Source: Apus apus | Taxonomy: Eukaryota; Chordata; Aves; Apodiformes; Apodidae | Direction: 5' to 3' | DNA length: 64,000 nucleotides | Assembly (NCBI RefSeq): GCF_020740795.1 | Contig: NC_067285.1 | Span: 16,298,001 to 16,362,000 of the forward strand | Part shown: in pieces, positions 50,419 through 64,000 of the stretch | How the letters are laid out: each line of letters begins with the position of its first letter | How positions within the stretch are numbered: the stretch's first letter is position 1 | Notes under the pieces: generated by a model | Databases searched by the model: none | Told to the model about the DNA's origin: nothing | The model's input: the letters and a program-made list of their open reading frames with translations, nothing else | Position numbers and translations under genes: made by a program

Positions 50419-53400
50419 GAACATACCTGCTGTGCAAGTTTTTACATAGCAAAGGTATCAAAAAATCAGGCATATCAGACTTACAGTACTATGAAATAAT
50501 AATTTAGGATTATGGTTTTAAGAGGCAATAAACATCATCAACAGTAATCCTAATTAAAATAATTATTTTTGCATTTTATTAATTAGTTGTGGACAACATG
50601 TTTTCCAATTATGTTTCAATTTAAATAATTAACCATCTGTAAATACTAAAATACAAACTCAATAGCCATTATCTTCAGATGAATAAAACCAGATTGACAA
50701 AACATCTTTATAGCTACCAGAATTAATACAGCATTTCAAGGAGACATGCATAAATGGCAAAATGGACAATATTGTACAAGTGTAGAAGCATATTTTGTGA
50801 CATAATATGAAATGCAAAAAGCAGCATTTTTTAATCTGAAATTTCAGAATACCAGAAAATAATCTGGGTAACAGTATCTTCTACACAGGGACTTCACTCT
50901 ATCACAAAAGTTATCTGTGGTCTTCCAAGGTAATCCAATGTAGGTTAGGTATCAGGTGGAGTTTTTCAAGAGAAAGTAAACTTTTGCAATAGGTAATAAA
51001 GCCTTGCTTTGTTTTTTTCTCTCTTAATTGCAATACTGTTTGTGTTCCTTCTCCTTCCCAACCCCATCTCTTATTTCCAAAACTAAAACAATGCCCTACA
51101 CACCCAGGTTTTAGGTGTGATTTCCTTAGGTCTCCATACAATCTCCCTTAGCCTACTTCCATATCCCAAAACTTTCCATTCTTCCCATTTTTCTATTTCC
51201 ATCTTCAAAAGCATCCCGAGGTGTCCCACCGTACCCTTCTGCTTTCCCTACCTACTTTTCTTTGGCCAGCAACCACATGACAGATCAGTTGTAGCTAGCT
51301 GAGAACCCATGTGCTGACTGGTCCCCTAGCTGTCCCCTCTGAGGAGCATCAGGGGTGACCCAGGGCAAGGCTGATCCTCCTTCAGCACAGGCACTGGTAG
51401 CCTCTCTTGTACTCAAGTAGCTTCTTCCAGAAGCCCTGAAGAAATAGGATCTCAGACACCATAATACCTATGCCTTTTTCCCCCACCATCCATGATGCCA
51501 CAAAAGAGCAACTAAATGGGTGTTTCATTAGGGGGGGATTAAAAAAAAATTAAGAGCTATGATGAAGAACAGTTTCACAATTTTTGTTTAACATAAAGAC
51601 AGTAGAAGCTCTTTGTGAGAACAACTGTTCAGCCACAACGAGGTAGTTGGTAAGGCCTGAAACAGACTGTGCTCCTCGCACAGCAAGGTGGAATTAATTC
51701 TAAAGCTGGCTTTGCAGCAAGAATAAAATTAATCCTCCTCCTTCCTAGTTACTGCTAAAGCCATATTTCATTACTTATGTTGGCAAAGAATCACTGTCAG
51801 ACCTCATGTAGGAAGTTCTTATCTTGCTGAATGCCCATACACCAAAAAATAAGCATCTATAAAGGTACAGCTATCAACATGATTTGAGAGTAAGCTATTT
51901 GAAAGGGGTTTCACAATGAATGCTCCCAATCTAAAAATTAAGTAAAGAAGCATTGCTTTAGTATGAGAGGAAAAAAGACTTCTGTGTTTCTTTTTAAGAA
52001 CAGAAAGCTTTATGTTCTTAAGAGTAAACATTTACACTCTGAACAAGATAATAGTACACAATGGCAGAAATCTACCACAGACTTAAGCACATTTTAGAGT
52101 AACCTATTGCCATTCATCACACTTCTGTGTTATACTGCACTGCATATGAATTTTATCTTATATATGCACTCACGTACATAATCTTTATGTCTATTAAAAA
52201 GTTTTACTGAAGGTGTATTGACAATTGCCTGTAAATTCTAGCAGGAAAATAGCACAATCCACTTAAACAGGAAGACAGCCTAGTCAGCATTTGCTGATTA
52301 AAAAATATTGCATCACATTTAAACACTCAAAGAAGGTGAAGTTTCACCATTATTGATTACATTGTATATATTTACACACAATTAGAAAAATTTATCCAGT
52401 GTTTACATTTTAAAATGTTACTTTTTCCAACAAGCTGACAGTTATTCAGTGCAGCAACTTAAGAATGTCAACACACACTTTATTATGTTGTTTAGAGAGG
52501 ATGCAACATAAGAATGTGACATTTCAGACAAGTTACTTAAAAAATGCCCATCTTGTTCATAAGACAAATTTCAGAGCACAACAGATTCAATAAAAGGAAT
52601 CAGGTAAATTTCATAACATCTCCATTTTTAGTAAATCTTTTAGAAAATAAGCAATTAATGCATGAAGACATTTGGGACCCAGTAAGAAAATTTTTGCACT
52701 ATTACAAACCAATAGCTGTGTTATGTACATGAAGGTACTTTCTCTCTTGGGCAATTTAACAGAAGCCAAAAGAAAAGAGACTGGAAGCTCCCAAAATTGT
52801 ACCCACCGCTGATGAAGCCACTCCCATATACTAGTTTTGGTGCCAAATATTAAAATCATTCTGCACAGAAAACCATTGCCTGAAAGGTTTCAATATCCAA
52901 CACAAAAGTGATTCTTTCCTAGGTACCTCACAGAACATTAAAGTGTTGATGAAAATATAGCCGCTTTAAGAAGCGATGACTGCATCTTCCCAAGTAAAAT
53001 GTGAAACTGTTGCAAGCAGGCACTGCTCAGTTGTGCAACTCCCAGAACAATTACGCCTGCGTTAGTGCAACTTTTTTTAACTGACAGGTAGAAAGTTACA
53101 TAACTGCTATGTCCCAAATTGCATGTACTCAAATACAAAGGAACAAAACACTCTTTTAATCTCCTGATAAGTCTCCTGAAACTATTAACTCACCTCATCC
53201 CAGAAGCTGAGTATATTTGTATAAAAATGAAACTGTAAGTTGAAGGACAGAACTCTTAAGATTTTAACAAACAAACAAAACAAACTCCTCAAACCCCAGA
53301 TCTTGCAATGCAGTTATATAAACTTAGTGCTAATGCTACTGGAATTCCCACAAGCCTGCAGCTAAGACTATTCATTATTGCAATAAATCAAAACATTCAA

Positions 53401-54644
53401 CTGAAATGCTCAAAGAAATCTCAAAGAAAGCTACATGAAACTGACAAAAAAGAACTTTAAAGGCTTGCGCTTTGCAAGTCTGGCAGTCAAGAGAGGAGTC
53501 TACTAGTCCCACAAGAACACACTTGCAAAATTTTATGAAGAGCCACAGAACTCTTCAGATAACACGGCTTACGAGATGAGCATAGCTGTATGATACACAT
53601 CCACACCCCTCAAGGATTCAGACCCTTGTCTGTGGTCTTGGAAAAGCAGAGGACCAGAGTATGTGCAGTGTGACAATATTGGCAAGAGAAAAAAAGAGCT
53701 ATGTGGATGAGGGAAGTTACTCTGCTGTTTAAAAGTTACTCTTGCTCAGCTAATATATATCCTGAAAGCCATGAGCACAGGCAAGCAACAGAACATTACT
53801 TACTCTATATCAACATGTAAACCACCTTCATTCTTCAGCTCACTACTGAGGCTGGGAGTAAATTTGGTTTTGTCCTGTTGTTTGTGTTGGAAGGTTCCAA
53901 CACAAAAAGGGGCATTGTGTAATTTGTGCGATAAAAGCAAATCATGCAAATAAACACCAGAAATTGCACAACTGACTTCTGAGAATTATTATTAGTAAGA
54001 GAGGTGTGCTGCAATTTATTTGAAAGAGATCAAACCAAGTGACAACCTACAGATAAGAAAGTACTTTGACTAAAACATATTCTTAAAAACTAGCTCGTAT
54101 CTCTCTCTAACATCTTCATTTCTTAGCATACAGAAAGATAACTGTTTGCCATGCTTCAGATAAATGTGCATTATTACAGATCTTTTTAGAGCAAGAATGA
54201 AATGCCAATAGTGAAACAGAATGTACCAAAGTTTAAACAATTCAACCTCAGTTTTACTATCCCTAGTCCCCAACTTGTCTCCTTCCTACAGAGGGGCTAC
54301 GCAGGGAGCCTGAAGTACCCTAAGGAAGCAGTAATTGGACACCTGCTCCAAACAAAACATTTATGTGATACCTTTCCTATAATTAACAACAATTCAGTCA
54401 AGTTCCTGAATCACAAGGCTCTACTCTTTGTGGGCAGTCACAGAATTTTCTGACAGAATTTTCTGTCTAATACTACAGTTCCCTATAGGGCAAATATCCA
54501 CAGCATTAAAAGGTCTGCATGGGCAAGAGAACCTTATATATTTTAAACTTTATTCTTACAGTCATGTAAGCTATAATAGTGTACATTAAAACATAGACAT
54601 GAACCATATAGCTCAGCTAGAATATGTATGAGAGCTCATATACC

Positions 54645-55085
54645 GTGAGGTGGATGTGACCAATGAACCATCTAGACGACTATTCAGCCTTCAACAGTGA
54701 TGCTAGAAAGAGCATGTTAAGACTGGCCACTATCAGGGATGAAACATGTTGGAAGGCATACTCTCACCTACTTCTAATACTTGCTTAAAGGCCTTCTGTT
54801 ATCAATTTGTCTAATGCTTTTTTGAAGCTGCTGCTATGATCTGCTTGCACAAATTCCTGTGGCAGCACATTCCAAAAGTCAATTGCAGAAGCACTTCCTT
54901 TTGTGAGTTTTTAATTGAGTTACTGGAAGTTTCACCAGTTACCCTGTCAGTTCTAGCTCTGTGGAACATGCTAAAAAGCAGTTTTGCAATTCCCAGTGAT
55001 TCTTCTAAGGTGCCATCATGTTAACTTTAAGCCTTCTCCTCACCAAACTGAAGCATTTCAGCTTCTTTAATCTCTTGGTAATTCA
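54645..55085 (-). mobile_element. Ancient L3/CR1-like LINE 3' end (pre-avian type)
   Basis: Read on the minus strand the segment carries, in order, gaggagaaggcttaaa, a cacaaaaggaagtgcttct motif, tttggaatgtgctgccacag, a gcagcttcaaaaaagcatta-gac motif and finally tctagatggttcattggtc. This order and wording match the 3' end of old amniote CR1/L3 LINEs of the sort common in turtles and crocodilians (their tail reads like ctagatggaccattggtctg), and not the younger avian CR1 copies elsewhere in the window. It is strongly diverged with no open frame. It was probably inserted before the bird radiation. Confidence 0.65.
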
Positions 55086-56880
55086 GTACAGTCACAGTAG
55101 AAATAAACTATCAGAAAGAACAATTGTAAGATACAGATAACATTATTCTGGTTGTTAGCTATTTTGATAATACACAATAAGGAAAAAGCAGAGCTAACTG
55201 GAAAAAAAAAATTATTAAGCTTCCAAAGGAGACAGAGAAAACAGAAATAGAGAACTGATGTTCATTATCAGCCTCATTAGCTTTACCCAAGGCTGCAAGA
55301 CAAAAAGATAAAAAACCCCAAGTTATGTGCTGTCACTGGTTTAATTTATTCCTATAGAATAGGATTATTCCATAGGAAGGCCATGAGAATGCTTTCCCAC
55401 AAAAAACTATGCAAGCTTCAGGGCTTGTACTTGTGTACTATTCTGGTCTCAAATCACACCTGTAACTGGGCTGACCTGTTCCTAAAGACTCACAGTATGC
55501 ACTGTTCACAATACAATTCAGTTAAAAGACAACAGAAAATACAAATCAGTGGCATTTGGGAAAAATGGGTATCAGTGATGACTGTGCAAAAGCTCAACCT
55601 AAAAATATTATCATCTGGCATGATAATAAATGCTGACACAATACATCACTACAAGAAGGCATAATAACAACTTAAGAGTTCAATATCCCTGTGAACCAAG
55701 CCTTTGAAGTTAAGAAACACTTGTGAAAACAAAACCCACCTTACTTCATCTCCTGGACACAACAGATGCTAGTCATGTGAAATGAGTATACACTCTAACA
55801 GCTCAATCTCTAGTTCAGGGTTCAATTTTTATGGATCAGAAACAGAGGGGAAAAGTTCCACTGGGAAGACAGCTAGCTACACAAGGGAGAAAATCAGTAG
55901 AAAAATTAACAAGCTTGACTGAAACACAATCACCTTCTTAAAACACTTTTTTTTTTTTTAATTAAGCCAATCAATCACATGCTGATATTCATTCAACATG
56001 TTACTACCACTACCATCAAGAAAATGTTCTGAAGAGAAACTTAAGTATTGTTCACCTACATCAACCAGATAAAAAAAAACATTCAGCAACTTCATTATGA
56101 CTTAATTATATAAGTTGCAAAAGAGAACTTTCTGGAGAACCTTTTCAAATTCATCAAACCTTATTAAAAATCTCATTACTTAAGTCTATAGACAATGTAC
56201 TTCCAGTATGTTCATATAGGAGATAATATTGCCATTTCTTTTTGTTGACTTCTCTTTTAGATCAGATTCTAATAGCAACATTAAACTGACAAGCTATGAA
56301 AGATCCTTTTCACAGATTTCAGCAGAGATATGGACAGGATTAATTTGTGCTAGAGCCTGGAGACTGTAGGATGATCCTTATTGGGGTAACTGTGAAATTA
56401 GGAAACTGAAAACATATTATAATGTTATTAAATTATGTTGGACCATGAAAATAATCTTTACTTATTAGGCATACCCCTTAGAATTTTTTGTTTATTTCAG
56501 ATTAACTAAAATGTTGAAGCCAGGCAAGCTCATATTCCAAATAATGCAGGGAATTACAAATTACTAACATCTCCAATTTTTTTTTTCCATTGCTTTTTTA
56601 TAATATGGAATTGGATCTGCACATTGCATATGGATTAAACAGCATTTCAAATAAATAATAAATTTATGAATCCATAAAACATTAACTCAAAAGAACTATA
56701 TCTAATTTTTTCCATATCATAGCTAAAAGTACCCGATCAGGTACTTTCAAATACAGAAATAAGTTACACCATTTATTTGCATTATCACATTTAACAGAAG
56801 ATTTCCTAGAAAGTATTTTGAGATGTTTTAAAACATTCTTTCTTCACTGTTGGTACTTATCAATGCAATAATCTTCACTT

Positions 56881-57495
56881 GCAGCCCAGAAAGCCAACTG
56901 TTTCCTGGGCTGCATCAAAAGAAGCATAGCCAGCCAGTCGAGACAGTTGATTCTCCCCCTCTGCTCTGGTGAGACCCCACCTGGAGTACTGTGTCCAGTT
57001 CTGGAGTCCCCAACATCAGAAGGACATAGAACTCCTCTAGGGTGTCCTGAGGAGAGCCACGAAGACGATCAGAGGGCTGAAGCACCTCCCCTATGAAGAT
57101 AGTGTGAGGAAGTTGGGGTTGTTCAGCCTGGAGAAGAGGAGGCTCCGTGGTGAACTTATTAGCAACTTTCCAATATCTGAAGGGGGCCTACAAGAAAGCT
57201 GGGGTAGGGCTTTTTACACAGGTGTATACTGAGAGGACAAGGGGCAATGGTTTGAAGCTTAAAGAGGGGAGATTCAGGTTGGACATTAGGACATTTCCTT
57301 TGAGGGTGGCAAGATGCTGGAATAGGTTGCCCAGGAAGGTTGTGGATGCCCCCTCCCTGGAGGTCTTCAAGGCCAGGTTGGGTGGGGCCTTGAGCAACCT
57401 GATCTAGCAGGAGCTGTCCCTGCCCATGCAGGGTGGTTGGAATTAGATGATCTTTAAGGTCCCCTCCTACCCTAGCCATTCAATGATTTTATGAT
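56881..57495 (+). mobile_element. CR1 LINE, longest copy in window (~615 bp)
   Basis: It begins with the cagcccagaaagccaactg / tcctgggctgcatcaa region that encodes the C-terminal part of the CR1 reverse transcriptase. It continues through gtgagaccccacctggagta, ggccta-caagaaagctgggg and gaataggttgcccaggaagg to ttggaattagatgatcttta, and ends with a decayed ccattcaatgattttatga tail. Frames are broken by substitutions and indels, so it is a dead copy. It is antisense to CPEB3 in the upstream intron. Confidence 0.95.
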
Positions 57496-60400
57496 AATGT
57501 GTCCACAATATCAAACATTCCAAGGAATTCTTAAAGATTTTTCTTAAATTGAATTAAAATAGCATTATCTCTATGGAAAAAAAAAATAATATAAAAAAAT
57601 CAGCATTTCTAGATTTGCAATTTTGGAGCTAAAAGGGCTAAATGAATATTCATTTGACAAGACTGAGAACCTCCTTGATTTATAAGGTACCAGAATCTTA
57701 TTTCTAACTTGAAAAACTCATTTGTCATCTCGAAAAAAGTCTGCAGTTCTGAATTATACTTGCTTTAGGACACTACAAGTTGTCCGATTATTTTTTAAGA
57801 TCAGAAAGGAAAATATGTCAAGCTTTTTCATTTGAATATTGGGTCCCTGTAGTTCTTAGAGATCTAGAAGTGTCCAAGTGAATTACAATGCTAGTGAAAA
57901 TGATTTAATGAACTGATAAAATCAAGTATAATTATGCAATGTATCTTTGCTATAACAGTATCTCCAGCACACACCTTGAACTCACTGAAGAACTAATTTT
58001 ACTGAAGTAACAAGAAGCAAATGAATAGAATTATCTAGGAACTCTATTTTTATGTCATTAAAATACACAGACTGAGATCCAAGTTTTTGTGTGCATGTAG
58101 CAAGAAATGCAGAAGCAAAAACTGCATGCAACATAGTCAGAATTTATATCAGCTGATCTGAATATTTCCTTTGGGTCATAATAAAATTCTGAGATGAGAC
58201 ATATGAATATTGTATCTTTGTAAAGTACTAGATGTCTTTTAAACTTTGGGCCACATTAAAAAAATCAATTGGGAAACATTCTTGACTGTTCACTTCAGTC
58301 AGTTAATTTGTTATAATGTATATAAATAAAGTTTATTTAAATCTTTATTATTTTAAAAGTATCTACTTTTCACCAACCTGTCTCAAATCACACATGTGGA
58401 AAAATTGTGGTTGCAATTCCAGCAAGACAAATCCAAAGTTTTCTCTTTGATTACTATGTCAGCCTATGCTACTCTGTCTGAATGGTCAAGGTTATTTAAC
58501 AAATCGTCAAAAAGTGGAACAAAAAAAATAAGTAACAAAGAGCTAGGTAATTAACACTATTTCAAGCTGATTTTTATACAGTTGGAGGGATATGAAAGGC
58601 AGTAGCTAAATCAGAAGCAGTTTGAGCAACTTAATTTGTAGCAATCAACATAAAGAAATTATATGTCCATAAACATGGTTTAAAATGAATTCAAGATTTT
58701 TACTAACTAAAATAGAAGTCAAGGCTGACGAGACCAGTTTGATATAAAGATGAGGCCAGTGCTTGAACCAGCATGAAGTCACTCCATATAAAATACTATT
58801 TCTTGAACAACAGTTTCTGGATTTTATGTAGCTGATAAATGAACAGGACATAATAAAAGTCATATGCATAGAAGTATGGGGAGGGAGAAAATACATTTGG
58901 GAGAGGAAAGAATTAAAGTTGGTTCCCTGTATTAACTTTTGAGTTCCTTGCCGTAGGATGTTTGAACTGAGCTTTATGCGCACAGAAAACTATTTGCTTC
59001 CATGGGCAGTTTTCTATATGTTAGTCTGTTATTTACAGAACACTCACCCCACTTTTTCAGGGATAGCATTTGCAATTATTTTTACTTCAACATGTTTCAG
59101 CATTTAAGATTTGAGGCATTATTTTTCATGATGAGAAATCCAACAGAACAGCTTGTTTAAGAAAATAATGCTGGCCCCTTCCCTTTTTTCTATGGCTAGA
59201 AAAGCTGTTCACGAAGAACAAGACTTCTAACCTCCAGTATTTTTACAGAGGCCTTTGAAAGAAAACACATAATCCAAATAATTTGGCTTTGGGAATTGGG
59301 ATTATTGCGCATTTAAAAGTGTTTCAAAGGGTGGTTTTTTATTTCCACTGATAGATGGGCTGGATGTGCAGATGGGCACTCCAATGATTTCATGCAGCCT
59401 CAACAGTCCCTTCTAGTTCACTCTTTCCCAAGAGCAAGCAAGCAATACAAGTGTTACCAACAAACTTCCTCATAACATACACTGACATTCATACACAATT
59501 GAATCCCATCATCAGAAAAAAGCAGTATGTAGTTAAGGCCCACACACTGGACCTCAAACTCTTGAGCAAACACATGAACTGCATTTCATACTCAAACTAT
59601 TGTTTAGAGAGCTTAGGTCTTCATTCTGTAGACACACTGAGCAGCCAAGCATCTGTGTGGGAGGGAAGGATTACCTGTTTTCATTGTTTCATTTTAGCTT
59701 ACAAAATAGATTAATGATAAATCTCACATTTCCTTCATGTTGCTTCCAGTCTACCAAACCTATTTCTGGACTGCAGTCTCATCTCTTCTAGCATCATATA
59801 TAATGCTTGTGGAATAGCCTGGCAAATCACGTTCTTGAAATTCCACAGAAACAGATGGCCATGCACCCACAATAGAGGGGATCACACAGATGAAAGGAAA
59901 GCACATTGAGGTTATGAGACAGGAAAAGTGGTGGGGAAAACAACAAACAAACAAAAAGGTAAAGAGCTACAATACCAGATTAAAAGGAATTAAGTTTAAG
60001 AAATATTCCTCTGCTAGGAAAAGACTGTAGCAGTCACTGATAAGAGATACTGCCTTCAGTAACAGCCAAATCAAATCTTAGAAAGTGTAGATGCTAATAT
60101 AAAAAAAAAAAAAATTAAGGAAAGAAGAAAGAAAAAGCATGTTTTGTTGCTCCCCCGTGTTTCCCCTCCCTGCCCTGTTTTTAATTAAACAGGTATAGAA
60201 GGGACTTTGAGATATCAGCTAGCCCACCTCACAGGTTCCAAGGCAGCATCAATTCTAAGTTTGTACAGCTGGTTCTGAAAAACTTAACAAGGTTATATAT
60301 AAAAGTGAGAGTTCACATACTCTGGGACTTACTAACCCTGCTGCCTTTGCTGTGTCACACTTCACATTATTTATTTTTTCCCTCTAGCTAAATAAACTGT

Positions 60401-63400
60401 AATCTCTTCACAATTAAATCAGGTCTTGTTTTACAAACCTTAATAGCTCTCTCTGTGTCTTTTATTCCTTTATATTATTTCTTACATGTTAAATAAGCTA
60501 GTAACACAATAGTAACCTGACTTGGCAACTGGGCTAAAGAGCTCAGCAAATTCCTATACGCAGGTATCAAACTACTAGAAGAGACAGATGTCTCTCAAAA
60601 TTTAGCTGCACATTTTCCCAGAATACTACCACAACAGAAAAATAAGCTTTTATTTGCTATTCAATTGCCAACCCAAGATTTTGCAAGACAAAAATAATTC
60701 AATAAACTCTCTATTCAGAGTGCTTCATTTCAAGGTATACCAATAGCACTGGCAAAAGATTGAAATATAAAATTCTATTTCAGCAAGTTGATTATATCTA
60801 AACATTATATGCATTTGAGAGCAATACATCAGAATATAGGAAGAGCCAAGTATGATAGCTCTTGTGGAGACATGGTAATTTTAAAGCAAATAGAAGCATG
60901 AAAATTAAAAATGAAGTTGTTCTGCTGTCATTATATTTGCAGCTGTTGTATGATGGCTTCTCCAAATAACTATTATTTATATTATTAAAACAAAAGTAAA
61001 ATGTCTACATAAACATCTAAAAAGGTGCCCCAAACCCTTGCCTTAATGTATTTTTCAAATTTTTTTTTCAGAATATTCAGAACTAAATCACACTAGTGAA
61101 AAGAAAGACTGTCAGATGGAGAGCAAACAGTACCAGACCTCACACATGACACATTTTCATATGAGACAAGAATGAACATTGGAAGCAGATGGAATGTTTG
61201 AAGCCCAACAGCAGTGCAAAGTCACTGTACAGAAGAGCTTTAGGAAAAATAACATTTCAGCACTTCACAAAGGGTTTCTTCTTATTTGTTAGATTAACTA
61301 CCCTTAGTCTAAACTCTTCTTACAGAAGTTCTTTTGGGATCCCAGCAATACAGTTCGGTGCTTCATTAGAAAGATCACACACCTTCATTTATTCCCCATC
61401 TCCCACTTTCAGCTGCAATACTTCTCTCCCACTAAAGTTTATTGTTGGCTTTCTGGAGTTCACATAAAGCATTAAAGAGAGTTCACTACATAGCATGTCA
61501 GTGATACTACAGTGATGCTGACCATTTAGTCCTGTTTATGCAGTAAATTAAAAAGAAGTGCATATTAACTCAAGTATGTCGAATGTCCTGCAAACAGAAG
61601 CAATGGCCGCAGAAACATATGACTACAAATGGGAGTGAATATTAGCAAGAGAAGGGGATAGGGGACATCTTAATTAATTTGGGAAAGCAAATTAAGTTAT
61701 ATTTGGATTTTGCTTAGTATTATATACATAGCTTTGAATAAATATTGCAAACATCTACTGAAAGTATCATCAGATAGTTTCTCGAAGTTCATACATGAAA
61801 AAAATAATAATTCACTTTATGCCACATTTCCCCTAGAAATTACAATATCAATTGTGTTTAACAAGGTGCTATAGATGAAAATTTATTAGAATTGTTCTAC
61901 TGTTTAGCTCAGTATGAATGACATTATTAGAAAATCAACAGATGTCACTACTTGATTAAAAACAGTATTTCTCTTAGAGAAATTTCAATCAGAGCTAGTA
62001 TAGACAAAAGCTAGAGATTTTTCCGTTTGCACAATGTTTCAAACCTAAATATTTGCATCTTCCTTTTGTTTTAATACTCTTTTAGATTATGTTCAGATCT
62101 CTGAATATTTGAACATTGCATTCCTCAACAGAAGCCTAATTCTGATAAGGAATGTCTCTTCTGATAATGTGCCTCTACAATACAAACATGCTTATACACA
62201 TTTGCAACATATATATGTATGCAACAGTTTTCATATATATATAAGCATCATGCCATTAATTAAAGAGATTCATAATAATTATGCATTTTAAAGTAATTTC
62301 CTCTATGTCACAGAACTCAGGGCTTTGACATGCTGATGATTTATAGCTTTGCACAATGATAAACAAAATGGTGGCAGTATGCTCTACACTAAGCCCTGCC
62401 CACTAAGCAAGCAACACCTGAAGAGAGAAATACCTCTCAGAAAACTTCCCTTCTCCCTACAACACGTGGAGTTTTGCACAGCTGTTGGCACAAGCCTACA
62501 TCATTTTCTAGCTTCAACAGACTGCATACACTATTAGTGAGAAATGGAGCTGTGAGTAATACATCTTAAAGATTACCACGTCTTCAGAGGAAAACAGTGC
62601 TTATTTTGCAGTGACTATAACTGGAATGTCAGGGTTGGATTTGCAGATTCAGCAGACAGTGTGTAGTTTCACAGAGATTATATCTAGACACTACAAGTAT
62701 TATGATTTAAGGAAGTGATGCAAGTTCTCCAAATTGTTAAAAATATTACTGGAATTAAATCTCTTTGGGGAATTTTTATTTATTTTATATTATTTTATTT
62801 TTTAATCCCAAACCACAAACATCCCAGTACAGGCAAAAATACTTCTTCTTGCACCAACTTTCCTTAGTATATTCCCATGGCAAAAGTAATGGATCACATG
62901 GGAATTAAATAGTTTTAAATTTTTCAGTTTTAGCTGCATACAAAAGAGGATTTAAATCACAGAGAGTAATTTTTAAGCTCATGAACTTAAATCTTTGAAG
63001 AGTTAAGAATAAAAGCAAGTATTCAAGGAGGAAAAACCAACAGGTTTCACAGTACAGTAATTCTAGCTCTGGGCTAGAATGGCTAGTAATGGCCAAAAAC
63101 AGTATGGCCTTGCCTAGTAAAGAATGGGAGGGAGAAGAGACACAGGAGTGGCAAAATATATCTGAACTTCTCCAGACTTTTGATTTGCACTCAATTTAAC
63201 TCAAAAGAACAATCACTACTGTTTTGCTAATTTGCATATTCATGATTCCAGGTTTATCTAAGTCTGTAAGCAGTTAATATTTCAATAAACCCATAATATT
63301 TCAAATACTGGAAATGCAAGAATATATTTTGTTTAGGTCCCTCAGATAGTTATACTAAACATTTAGCCCACATACCAGGACTAGAGCTGCAAAAGATAGT

Positions 63401-64000
63401 CATTTTTTATAAACAATTAAAATATATAGGTGCTGTAAACATTTGAAAGTAATTAGACAGAGATGAAGAAATATTTCCTGAAACATTATTTCCAACACCT
63501 AAAAAAAATAAAAGGATGTTTCAAAATAGTTAATGCTTCTCAGGTTTAGATGGACAGAAACTATATGCTTTGATTTGCATAGTTCAGTTCTACATGATGC
63601 CTAACACCCCATCCTCCACACCCCCCACGACATGATACAAGGCTCTCTCTAGAGCTTCCAAATACATTCTGGCAGGTTTTTTTAATGCATATGTTCAGAT
63701 TTTTTTTTATTATTTATGTTTCTTTTCCCAAGCAAAATCCATCATCCAGTAAAGTTCAGTTCCACAATTTTTCCTCATCATTTAGATGTCTAAACATTCT
63801 CTCCAGTCCTGTCTACATAATGTTTTAAGGAAACCAACAAAGTAAGCTCCATCAGTCAATGTAATTGTATGCAAAACTTGTAACAACTCATCCCAACAAG
63901 AATAAATATGTCTGGAGATAACAGAAATGAAAGTTACAGATTTAACACACATACACACCCACAAAAGAGGCAACAACTGAGATTGTTTTGCAATATCAGC

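Larger units (their letters stand above)
50202..64000 (-). other. CPEB3: CPEB3 upstream intron, truncated by the window edge
   Basis: At least 13.8 kb with no recognised CPEB3 exon. The preceding family exons (as I remember them, the segment ending near NIMALN and the optional 23-residue cassette) were searched for by eye on the minus strand and not found, so they lie beyond 64000. Recognised contents are a G/A simple-sequence run (50373-50418), an ancient L3/CR1-like fragment (54645-55085) and a CR1 copy (56881-57495). The stretch 57496-64000 shows only AT-rich unique sequence with short A/T runs and a small AT dinucleotide patch near 62205-62240. Confidence 0.75.

Noticed and set aside
57147..57407. 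86-codon plus ORF and overlapping minus ORFs
   Set aside because: They are reading frames across the CR1 3' region, not genes. The same applies to the 50-313 and 48485-48739 frames.
62205..62240. AT-dinucleotide patch (catatatatgta / catatatata)
   Set aside because: Too short to be a useful microsatellite; ordinary in AT-rich intron DNA.
50202..64000. HDV-like CPEB3 ribozyme
   Set aside because: It is described from an upstream intron of mammalian CPEB3. That part of the gene appears to lie outside this window, and I saw no sequence resembling it here.

Overview
This is vertebrate, almost certainly avian, genomic DNA. The base composition is AT-rich. Coding sequence is sparse and split by large GT-AG introns. 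The recognisable repeats are bird CR1 LINE 3' ends, with tails such as 'gattctatga' and the 'ggttggaactagatgatctttaaggtccc' type of signature. I see no bacterial or viral genes, operons or CRISPR. Most open reading frames over 60 codons are chance ORFs in intron or intergenic DNA.

One real gene is supported: the 3' half of a CPEB-family gene on the minus strand, best matched to CPEB3 (cytoplasmic polyadenylation element binding protein 3). Seven exons, read from high to low coordinate, are at 50201-50178 (a 24-nt microexon), 45718-45551, 43762-43673, 26992-26874, 25622-25508, 22721-22540 and 19764-19537 (terminal coding exon with TGA). Spliced, they give 926 nt in one frame: two bases completing an upstream codon, then 307 residues and a stop. 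They encode a basophilic-kinase-like RSYGRRRGRSS segment, RRM1, RRM2 and the C-terminal zinc-binding ZZ domain, which together form the RNA-binding half of the protein. Every junction is GT-AG and phase-consistent. The N-terminal half, including the Q/P-rich region, and the promoter lie beyond position 64000 and are not in the window.

Layout. 1-14 kb: no recognisable exon; one CR1 at the left edge, a 120-bp perfect-armed inverted-repeat element at 1600-1721, and otherwise featureless AT-rich DNA, probably intergenic (3' of CPEB3). 14-19.5 kb: simple repeats, then the likely long CPEB3 3' UTR with several candidate poly(A) signals and a CPE-like site. 19.5-27 kb: the ZZ and RRM2 exons and the end of RRM1 with short introns, one of which carries a degenerate ~155-bp tandem repeat. 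27-43.7 kb: a 16.7-kb intron. 43.7-50.2 kb: the two upstream RRM1 exons and the microexon. 50.2-64 kb: a large upstream intron with two CR1-type insertions, one of an old pre-avian type.

The window is largely ordinary. The points most worth a second look are the 24-nt microexon with its splice-regulatory surroundings, the ~155-bp degenerate tandem repeat, the perfect inverted repeat, the ancient L3/CR1-like fossil and a stop-carrying candidate exon at 53194-53232. Family comparisons are from memory; no database search was run.
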